Under the pieces are notes generated by a model. The model did no database searches. It saw only the letters and a program-made list of their open reading frames with translations, and was not told the DNA's origin. From Hortaea werneckii (taxonomy: Eukaryota; Ascomycota; Dothideomycetes; Mycosphaerellales; Teratosphaeriaceae): 64,000 nt of DNA. This document shows positions 52,872-62,256 of this stretch, one piece after another (position 1 is the stretch's first letter; each line of letters begins with the position of its first letter). The translations under genes and the position numbers were made by a program. Where the stretch lies: assembly GCA_037044905.1 (NCBI GenBank), contig JBAOKB010000166.1:372001-436000 (forward strand), written 5' to 3'.

Positions 52872-55568
52872 ATGACTGAGTTCGATGAGGATTTTCATCG
52901 GATGATGTATCAAAGCCTTCACCCTATCACGGCCGCCAAGTTCTCCACTCTTCCTCCGGGGGCAGACGATGTTTATAACTTTGATCGGTACTCGATGTGC
53001 GTGGAGGAGAGAGAAGATGTCTCGGAGGGACACGACGCATACGAGCACCGCACGGCGTCAATCTGCCCTGCCAGCGCCGCGACACCGCCAACCTGCTCGA
53101 AGCTCTGTAAAGAATGCTCCACGCAGTACCGCACAGTCCCCATGCAGTACTACCCATGGATGCGGTACCGCGCGGTGCACAACGACGACGAAGCCCAGGC
53201 GCTAATCAGCAAACACATCCAAGTTATCCACCGCAACCTATCCTCCGTCGCCCACAACTTGCAAACCCACGGCAACGCCTTCCTAAAACGCTGGACCAAG
53301 AAACCCATCGCCAAACGCATCGCCTGCCTCAAAGAAGCCTTCCCGCAGATCCCCCTCCGTCGCCACCACCACGCCGAACACCTCCGCGAAGTCCTCATCC
53401 ACACGACCTTCGACCCCGGCATCGCGAGCGATTACCACGAAGGCTTCCTGAACCAGTTCCTCGACGTCGATTCTCTGAGTCAGGATCCCTGGCGTCTGCT
53501 CGCGCTCGTGCATTTCCGGACCAGGTTTTCGCCTTCGGAATGGATCCGGTGGGATTTGCGCCAGTTGAACATCCCGTTTGCCGAAGGCGGGTTAAGGTTG
53601 GGTTATAACCCGCACTGTGTCGTCGTGAAGGACGAGGGGTTTGGGGGGTTGGTGCAGTGGACGGAGGAAGCGGCGCATTGTCGGGAGGTGGTCGGGTTCC
53701 CCTTGGCGGAGGTGGCGTTGCAAGCGCAGGCGCAGCTGGCGAGGTTTCTGGCTAGCATGGTGGATAAGGTATTGGAGGGGAGCGATGCGGGACCCGGGAA
53801 TGAGAAGTGGATGGCCAAAGTCCTGGAGTTTGAGGCTGTCTCTGCTTCTGAGGGGTCGCCTTTCCCGCTACCATTTTCCGCGCCGCCGCGCCTCATTCCG
53901 GAGAGGTTGATGGAGGTGGTAGGGGCTCGCGTGGCCGACGCCGAGAAGGATCTCTGGCGTGCGCAGATCGATCCGGATTACCTCAGACAGCTTCTCCTCA
54001 CCGTCAAAGCGTCGACGTGGTATTCCCAGCAGAGCGAGGCGACGCGCAACGGATACCTCATCAAGATGTCCGTGGGCTGCGCGGTCCGGTTGGAGACCTG
54101 GCGGCAGATCCACTTCTACGCTACCGTAGCCTCGACCACCCCGCGCCACGAGCCAGAGTTTGAAAAGGCTTTGCTACTCCTTCATTCCGAGCTCGTCTAC
54201 CTTTCCCGATGCCAGGTCGCCGGTCTCGAAGGGCTCAACACGACGCTGCCTCCTTTCGCCCAACTATTCGGCGTCGACAGTCACAGAGACCCGAAGTTGG
54301 ATCGGTCGTGGGATGCTCAGTATGGGGCTGACCCGTTATTTTGGGTGATTTACCACTTGCACGAGCGCCTTCCCACCTACGACGCAGGTTTCTTGCATTC
54401 CTTCCTACGGGAGCAAATGGATAAGCGGGCCCCGCGGAAAAGACCGGCACTGCATCCGCTCCTGGAGGCGCTCCTGGAGGATATGGCCGCGACGCATGAA
54501 GCGATTGAGATGCTGGCCTGGTACCCATTGCCACTGCGCGATGAAACCCGCCTCAATGATTTCCGTGACGAGTTCTATCGTCGGGACGACTGGTTGGCTT
54601 TCCCTAAACGGATCAACGCCGTCATCCGACCTCTCAACGTGGAAGAGGATACTTTGATCAAGAGGATCAATGAGTTGATGGCGTTGCCAGCACCAGGCAG
54701 GAAAGTCACAAACGAGGAGATCGAGCGGTTCGAAGAAGGTCATGTCCGGCTCGAAAGGTTTTGGACCGATGCGGTCGAGATCATGAAAGGGTTGTTCGAT
54801 GAATTCCCTCCACTCCCACGGGAGAAAGAGGCCATCCGGATCTGGCTTGGGTCGTTGTTCCCGTGCCGTTCGGAAGAGTATCAGGCTCAGGTTGCACGAG
54901 AGCGGGAGGAGCTGGAAAAGTCTTTGGACGAAACACCCCGTAAGCTATCCAGCACCAGCCAGTTCCGAATGAAAACGTCTGCTAATAATCACTTAGCAGC
55001 GTCGACCGGTCAGCAAGACGAATGCCCAGGACCCACCGCCTTGCCACTCAGGTTGACCAGACCGGAGGGACATACAGCACCCCCAGAGACCACTCCGGCG
55101 CGAGGGGAGAAGATCAAAACCCGCGGTCAGGCACTTCCCGAACCACTCCCACCCGAGCAGCCGCCCGTCGAAGAGGAACCTCCCCAACCTCCCGAACCCG
55201 CACCGCCTCAGATCCCCGTCCACCGGGATACCTACGAGCTCTTCCAGCGCATGTTCCGGCCGGGAGAGTGCACCAAACGCACGGCGAGCGTGGCGTGGAC
55301 GGCGATCGAAGCCGCCTTCGGCGACGCCGGGTGCACGAAGGAGCAACGGCAGGGGTCGGCCGTGGCTTTCGTGCAGCAAGCCTGCTCCTCGTCGCCGAAG
55401 GGCACGGGGGCCAAGGCCAGCGCCAGGGCGCGCGCGGTGGTGATTCATCGTCGCCATCCGGATCCCACGGTGAATCCCATCGCGTTGAGGGAGATTGGGG
55501 CCAAGGTGAAGAAGTATTTTGGGTGGACGGAGGTGAGTTTTGTGGTGAGGAAGGGTGGGAGGGAGTAG
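52872..55568 (+). CDS. large fungal protein of unknown function with HicA-like C-terminus
   Basis: The frame is open for 898 codons. A probable in-frame intron at 54940-54996 (57 bp, GTAAGC donor, GCTAATAATC branch region, TTAG acceptor) would reduce it to 879 residues. The first ~690 residues contain no domain I can name but look well folded and conserved-type: MQYYPWMRYRAVHNDDEAQ, HFRTRFSPSEWIRWDLRQLN, LLLLHSELVYLSRCQVAG. A Cys cluster (CSKLCKEC) is at about residue 74. A Pro/Glu-rich linker follows. The last ~110 residues carry GSAVAF, then VVIHRRHPDPTVNPIALREI and KYFGW. That order (GS-x3-F, HxxHP, helix, GW) is found at the end of many fungal proteins and recalls the HicA double-stranded-RNA-binding-like fold; this link is inference. 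There is no signal peptide or membrane segment. Confidence 0.7.
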   Translation: MTEFDEDFHRMMYQSLHPITAAKFSTLPPGADDVYNFDRYSMCVEEREDVSEGHDAYEHRTASICPASAATPPTCSKLCKECSTQYRTVPMQYYPWMRYRAVHNDDEAQALISKHIQVIHRNLSSVAHNLQTHGNAFLKRWTKKPIAKRIACLKEAFPQIPLRRHHHAEHLREVLIHTTFDPGIASDYHEGFLNQFLDVDSLSQDPWRLLALVHFRTRFSPSEWIRWDLRQLNIPFAEGGLRLGYNPHCVVVKDEGFGGLVQWTEEAAHCREVVGFPLAEVALQAQAQLARFLASMVDKVLEGSDAGPGNEKWMAKVLEFEAVSASEGSPFPLPFSAPPRLIPERLMEVVGARVADAEKDLWRAQIDPDYLRQLLLTVKASTWYSQQSEATRNGYLIKMSVGCAVRLETWRQIHFYATVASTTPRHEPEFEKALLLLHSELVYLSRCQVAGLEGLNTTLPPFAQLFGVDSHRDPKLDRSWDAQYGADPLFWVIYHLHERLPTYDAGFLHSFLREQMDKRAPRKRPALHPLLEALLEDMAATHEAIEMLAWYPLPLRDETRLNDFRDEFYRRDDWLAFPKRINAVIRPLNVEEDTLIKRINELMALPAPGRKVTNEEIERFEEGHVRLERFWTDAVEIMKGLFDEFPPLPREKEAIRIWLGSLFPCRSEEYQAQVAREREELEKSLDETPRKLSSTSQFRMKTSANNHLAASTGQQDECPGPTALPLRLTRPEGHTAPPETTPARGEKIKTRGQALPEPLPPEQPPVEEEPPQPPEPAPPQIPVHRDTYELFQRMFRPGECTKRTASVAWTAIEAAFGDAGCTKEQRQGSAVAFVQQACSSSPKGTGAKASARARAVVIHRRHPDPTVNPIALREIGAKVKKYFGWTEVSFVVRKGGRE

Positions 55569-55635
55569 GGTATGTGGCGTACGGATGTGTTTCTCGATGC
55601 GGTTGTATTTCAATTTAATCGCACTTCTTTCCCCG

Positions 55636-56045
55636 TCTTCTCCGAGGCGCTTCGAGCTATTGTGCTACTGTAGGACCCCCTGGACATAGGAGTAAGCGTA
55701 GTGGCGGCGGGAGCATGATCACCTTCTTTGCCCTTCTTCTCCGAGGCGCTGTCAAGCTATTGTGCTACTGTAGCGTCCTATAAGCATCGTAGCATGTGTA
55801 GTAGCGGCGGGGATATGTCATTTCCTTCCCCTCTTCTACAAGGCTCTCGCGAGCTATTGTGCGACTATAGATCACTCTAAGCATAGTACTATACTTAGTA
55901 GCAGCGAGACGCGCGACGATAGCTTGTTATTTCTTTCCTTATTCTCAAAGGTCCCTTTCAGACCTACAGTACTGTGCTACTGTGGGGCCCCATAAGCATA
56001 GGAGCATGCATAGTTGCAGCGGCGAGACACGCGACTAGCACTTGT
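55636..56045 (+). repeat. four degenerate tandem repeats of about 100 bp
   Basis: Four diverged direct repeats start near 55636, 55735, 55832 and 55943. The shared core words are GTGCTACTGTAG (at 55662, 55762, 55859 and 55974, with changes) followed 15-25 bases later by TAAGCATAG-AGCATG and then GTAG-GGCGG/GCAGCG. The first three share TCTTCT at their start and GAGCTATTGTG before the core. Spacing between cores is 100, 97 and 115 bases. The array is non-coding and begins about 70 bases after the stop of the preceding gene. Its origin is unknown; options are a decayed minisatellite, a subtelomere-like repeat or a structured RNA element. Confidence 0.75.
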
Positions 56046-57240
56046 AACGTGCATCCACGACCATGGCCATAATTATTTCCCATTGAAGTGAATAATTCAA
56101 AGCCAGGGACGCCGTAACCAAACGGGTAGTGACGGCACAATCCAAGCAACGGAAAACCCCACGACGAAAAAGACTGGTGAATTCATATACTGACTACGCC
56201 TCCCACTATGGAGTCGTTGGGACCTTGTTCGGAGGAGACGAAAGAAAAAGCTTGGTATGCTTAGTATTTTCGCTGCCGCGAAATTTTAACCCCGACTGAT
56301 TATCACCGGGAGGGACTTCCTAAAGGAGCACGGGCAAGGCACGTATACTGCATGTAGGCAACGAGGAAGCGCTTGAGTCAAGAGATGTGTATTGCTGTCA
56401 TAAGCCTGAATCGAACAGATACAAAACGGGCGTAGGAGAGAATCGTCGTAGCGGTATAAAGTACTATGTAGTAATGCCATGCTGAGGATTTTGGCTCAGT
56501 AATCTTGGAAAAGCTTTCGGTCTTGGTACGGCATGTCGTAGATGCTTCAGGGTCTTGGGTGGCGCATCGTGTTGTCTAGAACAAGAATATCTCTGCCCCC
56601 TATCTACACCCTCGCTCATGTACGCCACTCCCATGGTTGGCTGGAGTACAGCAGTTGGGTAAGGCGATGAGGTGAGAGGAAGCCGGAAGATCATGTCGAG
56701 TAGTGAGGCGAGTGCAGAAGATGCGGCCGGATGGTCTTCGCGGCAGATCGGGAACGCGCTAGACACGCGCTAAGCTTTCACGCCAAACCGCTCGGCCTGG
56801 GCCGCCCGCCTGCCCTTTCCCAAGCTGGCGGCCGAAAACACCCGCTACAACACTTCGCGGGCCCCAGCAAGCAAAATTCTTCTCTGGTGAATGCGTCAAT
56901 GCAGAGGCTCCGGATGGGTCATATTACGTTACAGCTTACAAGTAGTACGCTCCCACGGACGGTAGGTTGGCACAGTTTCGTTGTCCTCCACACCCACGCG
57001 TTTCTTGCTTCATCAAATCAATCGTCGTCTTCCATCCCCCAAACCCGCCACTGCTCCAGACTCCACCCGTTCTCCAGACGCACCGCCCTCTTTTTTCTTT
57101 TCTTCCTGCACGTGTCACGCGTCAGGCCGGCGAGGGAGAGAGACCGGGGCCTATTCGGTTTTAGGCCTTAGGGTGTGTCCGTTGAAAAACCGGACTTGCA
57201 GCACTGCAAAGAGGCCTCCACCCCGACGAAGACCGTGATC
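56046..57240. other. 1.2-kb intergenic space upstream of the permease
   Basis: Follows the tandem repeat and includes the permease promoter. The last ~200 bases are pyrimidine-rich (56990-57110), as expected for a fungal leader. Open frames here lack domains. The frame of the permease is open upstream to 57175 but without an ATG before 57241. Confidence 0.5.
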
Positions 57241-58950
57241 ATGGAACTGCACGATCTGGAGAAGTCGAAGACCACGGACGTCTCCGCCAAGCCAATGGAC
57301 GGCTATGCTTCGCCCTCGCACTCCTCCCACGATGCTGAGAGGGCCTTGCCCGAGGTCGGCACCACCGTCCAGCTCAAGCGGCGGCTGCAGAGTCGCCACC
57401 TGCAGATGATTGCCATTGGCGGCACCATCGGAACCGGTCTGTTCATTGGATCCGGAGGGGCGCTTGCTACTGCTGGGCCGGCGGGTGCCTTGATTGCTTA
57501 TGCTTTCGTCGGAACCTTGGTGTACAGCGTCATGGTGGCGCTGGGCGAGATGGCAACCTACATCCCCGTCTCGGGAGCTTTCACCGCATATGCCTCGAGG
57601 TTCTTCGACCCGTCGTTGGGTTTTGCGATGGGTTGGATCTATTGGTTTTCATGGGCCATCACTTACGCGCTCGAGCTGACGGCCTCGGGTCTCATTATCC
57701 ATTACTGGAGGCCTGACCTCGACGTCGGTATTTTCATCGGCGTCTTCTGGGCCGTCATCACTGCCGTCAACTTCGCTCCGGTCAACTGGTACGGTGAAAT
57801 CGAGTTCTACTTTGCTCTGATCAAGGTCATTACCGTGATTGGTTTCTTGATCTTCGGTATCTGCATCGACGCCGGAGCCGGACAGAATGGTTACCTTGGC
57901 TTTCACACGTGGGGAAACCCGGGTGCGTTCGCCCCTTACATCGCCGAAAACACCGATCTGGCCAAGTTCGTCGGTTTCTGGGCCGTCTTGATCCAAGCTG
58001 GGTTCTCCTACCAGGGTACTGAGCTTGTGGGTATTGCAGCTGGTGAAACGGCCAACCCTCGCAAGACGGTGCCGTCGGCAATCCGCAAGACCTTCTACCG
58101 GATTCTGTTCTTCTTCGTCGGGAGTATCTTCTTCATCGGACTGCTTGTGCCATACGACAACGAGCAATTGCTTAGTGACAAGACAAACGCTACGGCGTCG
58201 CCGTTCGTCATTTCTGCTCAATTGGCTGGCGTTAAGGTCTTTCCCGGTCTCATCAACGCGATCCTGCTCTGCGTGGTGTTGTCCGCGGCCAATTCAAATG
58301 TCTACTCCGGATCTCGTATCCTCGTAGGCCTAGCGCAGGAGGGATCTGCACCTAAGTTCCTGACCAGAACGACTGCCGGCGGCGTGCCGTATGTAGGCGT
58401 TGCCATTACCGCTGCAGTGGGCCTGCTGGGTTTCATGAACGAGTCCAACAACGGTGGAGAGGTGTTTGACTGGTTTGTAAACATCTCGGGTGTCGCCGGC
58501 TTCATCTCATGGGTAAGCAAATCAAAACATCAACTACAATTTTTTCCCGCACAGCGAAGCTGACATGATCCTTAGACGAGCATCGGCATCTCCCACCTAG
58601 CGTTCATGCGTGCCCTCAACGCTCGCGGTGTCAGCCGTGACACGCTCCCCTACAAAGCCTTCTGGCAGCCGTACTTCACCTGGTACGGCGTCGGCTTCAA
58701 CATCCTGATCATCTTCACGCAAGGGTTCGAAGCCTTCGTGCCCTGGGACACGCGCACCTTCTTCGTCAACTACATCTCGCTCATCCTGTTCGTGGTGCTC
58801 TACCTCGGCCACAAGATCGTGTTCCGCACCAAGTTCGTCAAGCCGATCGAGGCGGACCTCGACTCCGGCCGCAAGGAAATCGACGACATGTATTTCGAGG
58901 AGAAGGAGCCGACGACGTGGTGGGGCAAGCTCGGGGCGTGGCTCGGCTAG
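57241..58950 (+). CDS. amino-acid permease (AAT/Gap1-like family)
   Basis: Two exons (57241-58512, 58576-58950) with a 63-bp intron give 548 residues. It is a proton-coupled amino-acid importer of the plasma membrane with about 12 transmembrane segments. The first helix has the family signature RHLQMIAIGGTIGTGLFIGSG, then LGEMATYIPVSGAFTAYASR, the loop FSYQGTELVGIAAGET before helix 7, and NSNVYSGSRILVGLAQEG. The C-terminal PYKAFWQPYFTWYGVGFNIL and a cytosolic tail ending in WWGKLGAWLG follow. The ATG at 57241 gives MELHDLEKSK. Substrate range (general or specific) cannot be told. The gene is intact, with no frameshift. Confidence 0.93.
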
Positions 58951-59639
58951 ATCTCATGCCGGAAGCGCCATGTTGTTGTTGTTTTTTTCTTTCTGGAAAT
59001 GTACACTATACTATGATTGACGAAGCGTTCAGCAGCTGCATTACAATTCAAGATCTCATCATCAAAAAGGACACGCTTCTCTTTCTGTCGTGCTGTGTGG
59101 TGATGAGCAGTCGTTGATTTCAGAACCCCAGCCGCGAAGGAACCGCCAAGGAAGCGCTTAAGCGGTTCACTCCGCGGGATCTCCAGAGGTATGCATGTCG
59201 TGAAGCTTCCCCAGAAACCTTTAATCTTCCCTGGCCTTACAGTCGGGAGGAATGCTACACTTACCCGCGGGACTGCCTGTAGTCTAGCATGCGGTGATCG
59301 CGGTGCCACCTCCGCCGTTCTGGTGTATCGGTTGGTATGATGATCAGGCTTCTGCTCTGCGAGGCACGATGGGCGCCTCCGGAGGACAGAAACTTGCGAC
59401 CACGCAAAGACAAAAAGCCTTGACGGCGATCAATCCATCCTTGGTCTCCCTTGGCGGGTGATGGGCAGGTTTGCAACCGATTGCTTGCTTGGTTGCTCAA
59501 GCCGTTTCTGACGAAGATGCGTTGCACAGCCATCCCGTCGAGATGTATAAAGGAGGAGGCTTTTCTACGGCCTTGACCTTCGGGTCATCCTCCCGTCCAT
59601 CCATCACTCCTATCCTGAGTCTCTTGTCTATTAACAACA
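58951..59639. other. intergenic space permease to GPI protein
   Basis: The 689 bases hold the permease 3' UTR and the next promoter. A CCTTTTCT-type and T-rich patch occurs after the stop. A TATA-like TATAAA lies at 59545-59550, about 90 bases before the next start. No other gene is seen. Confidence 0.5.
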
Positions 59640-60447
59640 ATGCACAACGCTCAATACCTCGCGCTTGCCTCCCTGGCGGCAACATTTGCTGCTGCACAGT
59701 ACTCGGCAGAGTAGCTCTCCTGTGCCTGTCCTTTCAATCACTGGAACCTACGACCCGGCCTACACCGTCACCAACGAATACGACCGTACCATCACCAGTG
59801 CCTGTCCGACCTCGAGTGCCATGAATTACACACTAAGCGGAGTCATTTTCTCATCCTCAGACATTCGAACCCTCGATGGCAATCGCTGTGCGTACGAAGG
59901 GACCCAGACGGTCAGCGTGGTCTTCCAGTCCACTCCCGGCCCGGACGCTACAACCAGGTTTGGCCCAAATCCAGGTCCGGAACCGACGACGACCATCACC
60001 CCACTAGCAATCCCAACCTCGCTGCCACCGGCGTACGGCGATATCCCGCCAGCATCAGCCCGCGTCACGACCGTCACGCCCCTCGGCGGACCGCCTAATA
60101 CCTACACCCTCGTCGACTGCCAGGCCCTGTCCTCCGCGCCAGGCCGCAACGTCTCCGCGTACAGGTACACGGCTCCCGGCGGCCAGGTCGCCTATGGGCC
60201 GCAGATCTTCAACGATGGGTCAGGGAGCTGTGCGGTTGTGCCCACGCCGACGTATAGCTATACCGGGACCGGACCGATACAGTCGACTGTTGCGGTGCTG
60301 ACGGTCGGCGCGAATAGTACTGTGGCGGGGAGTCCTACGTCTTCGACGCCGGAGGCTTATGTCGGTGCTGCTTCGAGCTCGAAGATGATGGGAGGGATGT
60401 TGGGCTTGGGTGGTGCTGTTGTTTTGGCTGTCGCTGTGATGCTCTAG
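59640..60447 (+). CDS. secreted GPI-anchored Ser/Thr/Pro-rich protein, frame anomaly near N-terminus
   Basis: About 268 residues. The ATG at 59640 opens a signal peptide, MHNAQYLALASLAATFAAAQ, but that frame stops after 24 codons. The long frame downstream (from about 59705) encodes the mature protein, so an anomaly lies in 59695-59710. The body starts VLSITGTYDPAYTVTNEYDR and has Cys residues and Ser/Thr/Pro-rich stretches. It ends with a Ser-rich spacer and the hydrophobic tail MMGGMLGLGGAVVLAVAVML, a GPI-attachment signal. Unlike the other frame changes in the window, this one needs one base removed or two added. A very short intron was considered but none fits. A cell-wall or surface role is likely; function is unknown. 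Confidence 0.6.
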
Positions 60448-61500
60448 GATGTGGATTGATGGCACTGCTTTGTCCGCCTGGCTTCTGCACCGGGGTACTG
60501 TGATAAGCTAGTGTGTGCACACGATGCAATGCTGGCGGTCTGGCTAATAAGACGAGCGAAGACACAGTGACAAGGCGCTGCTTCGAGAGTTGATCGAGAG
60601 TTTGTTAAGGTTTAGGCGGCAAGATCTGGATTGACCCAGAGCGAGGCTTAAGTCTAACTAGGTAGTTTTCCATCGTACCTTTTCTTTGCATTGGTTCCTC
60701 GTCTCATTTCATGCTGCGAAGACGCTCCTACGATCCTTGGCCATGTTGGTGGATTATGGTGGCCAAGATTTCTTTCCTTCTGCTTCACGTCGGCTATCTG
60801 GGTTCGGTTCTGAAATATGACATCAAAGACATTGATTGCTTTCAGGAAATAGGCTGAATCGATATATCGCTGAGGAAGCCAAGTCGTTCGCAAAGACAAG
60901 TGCATGACTCGTGTCAATACTCGCAGGCCGCGACATCATGACTGCGTAAGCCAATACAGCCACCTGGATCCAGATTCTCCCGCATTATCAACCAGGTTTC
61001 GCAACAAACTCGCCACGCCACCCAGGATGAAGTGGAAAGAAGAGAAGACCTGACGTGGGCGGTACCGGAAACGCCACAATGCGGAGTAACCTACCGCCCA
61101 CGCGTCGGTCCTTCACATGCACGTTAGACTTCGCGAGCCGGATGCCGAGGTCTCTTTTTCTCCAACCACGATTCGCCACCCCCAAAAGCCAAGATCCGTG
61201 GCCCAGGCCTGGGGAATTTGGGGAAACTCTGGAGTTATCCAAGGTTCAGAGCGAAAGGCGTTGAGAGGGCCGCGCTACCTGATCGAGGGTGTGGTGGTTC
61301 TAGGTAGGCGATGAGGCGTGGCAATGGTAGAAGTACATAGTTAGTGTTGGAGAGCCGCAGTCTTCTCTTTCTTTTCCTTTCCTTTCCTCACACGTCAAGC
61401 CTTTTCGTTCGCTACCTCATACCATCTACGCCTCCGACTCCACACCTCGACTCCTACACCTACAGTACCAGTCGTTGCAACAGTCGTTACGATCATCAAC
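60448..61500. other. 1.05-kb intergenic space
   Basis: Between two GPI-protein genes. It contains a CTAACTAGGTAG word at 60655-60666 and TCTAGGTAGG at 61303-61312, and a CTTTTCC-repeat pyrimidine tract at 61365-61390, just before the next gene's leader. No coding gene, RNA gene or mobile element is supported. Confidence 0.5.
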
Positions 61501-61907
61501 ATGTACACCAAGGCGATCGCACTGGCCATCCTAGCCGTTGCAGGCGTGCAGGCACAAGCAACTACGACTACGAGTAAGCACCCGTCCCCCTTCCCAAACG
61601 CATCCTGCAAACGCCATACAACACTTGAAAATACTGACACACGCTTGCCAACAGGGACAGCGACCCGACCCCCACCATGGCCAGCACCTCCTACATGCCG
61701 GCGCCCACCGGCGCCGCTTCCTCGGGCTATATGCCCATGCCCAGCAACGGCACTGGACCCTACGCCACGGGCTCGATGGCCGGCAGCGGAGTGGGTGGCG
61801 GCAGCGCCACGGCGACCAACACGCCCATCTACACGGGTGCCGCCAGTGCACAGAAGGCTGCGGGAGGCGTTGCCGGACTCGGTCTGGCTCTTATCGGCTT
61901 GTTGTAA
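61501..61907 (+). CDS. small GPI-anchored surface protein, one apparent frameshift
   Basis: Two exons (61501-61573, 61655-61907) with an 81-bp intron give about 108 residues after one base is restored. Residues 1-19 (MYTKAIALAILAVAGVQAQ) are a signal peptide with a cleavage-like AQA. The middle is Thr/Pro/Gly/Ser-rich (SYMPAPTGAASSGYMPMPS). The end, AGGVAGLGLALIGLL, is a GPI signal. The exon 2 frame that gives this tail is one base out from exon 1. The shift is most simply placed in the CCC/CCCCC runs at 61663-61673. The alternative frame gives an Arg/Pro-rich sequence without a GPI signal. It probably encodes a short cell-wall protein of unknown role. Confidence 0.65.
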
Positions 61908-62256
61908 GCCTGTCGAATCCTCTCGATTGGGAACGGTCAACCTCCTAGTCCCGTCGTGAGGTTGAAGGCGCAAGCGGTCTTCTTGTCGGGAGCAAATGTT
62001 GAAGATTGGAGAGCGGGCAGGCTTCCCTGTAGAAGGAGGGAAATTGTCTTTACGCGATGCATGAGTGATGTACATACCTAATAATGAGAACGGCAAGTCA
62101 GTTAACCAAACCACATGTGATGGTGTTCTGGAAAGAGCCATTCTGGCTCACACTCCCTCGCTCGTATGGATATCACTCCCAAGTAATATTTTGCGAAACT
62201 CGTTGATGGATCGCTGGAGTGAGAAGAATTACTGTACAAGGTACACCTACATGAAT
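61908..62256. other. convergent intergenic space GPI protein/PUF6
   Basis: The 349 bases lie between two stop codons. Nothing is seen except likely 3' UTR sequence. Confidence 0.5.

Noticed and set aside
57175..57240. In-frame extension of the permease N-terminus starting with GTG
   Set aside because: No ATG in this stretch. The first ATG at 57241 gives a normal cytosolic N-terminus, and non-ATG starts are rare in fungi.
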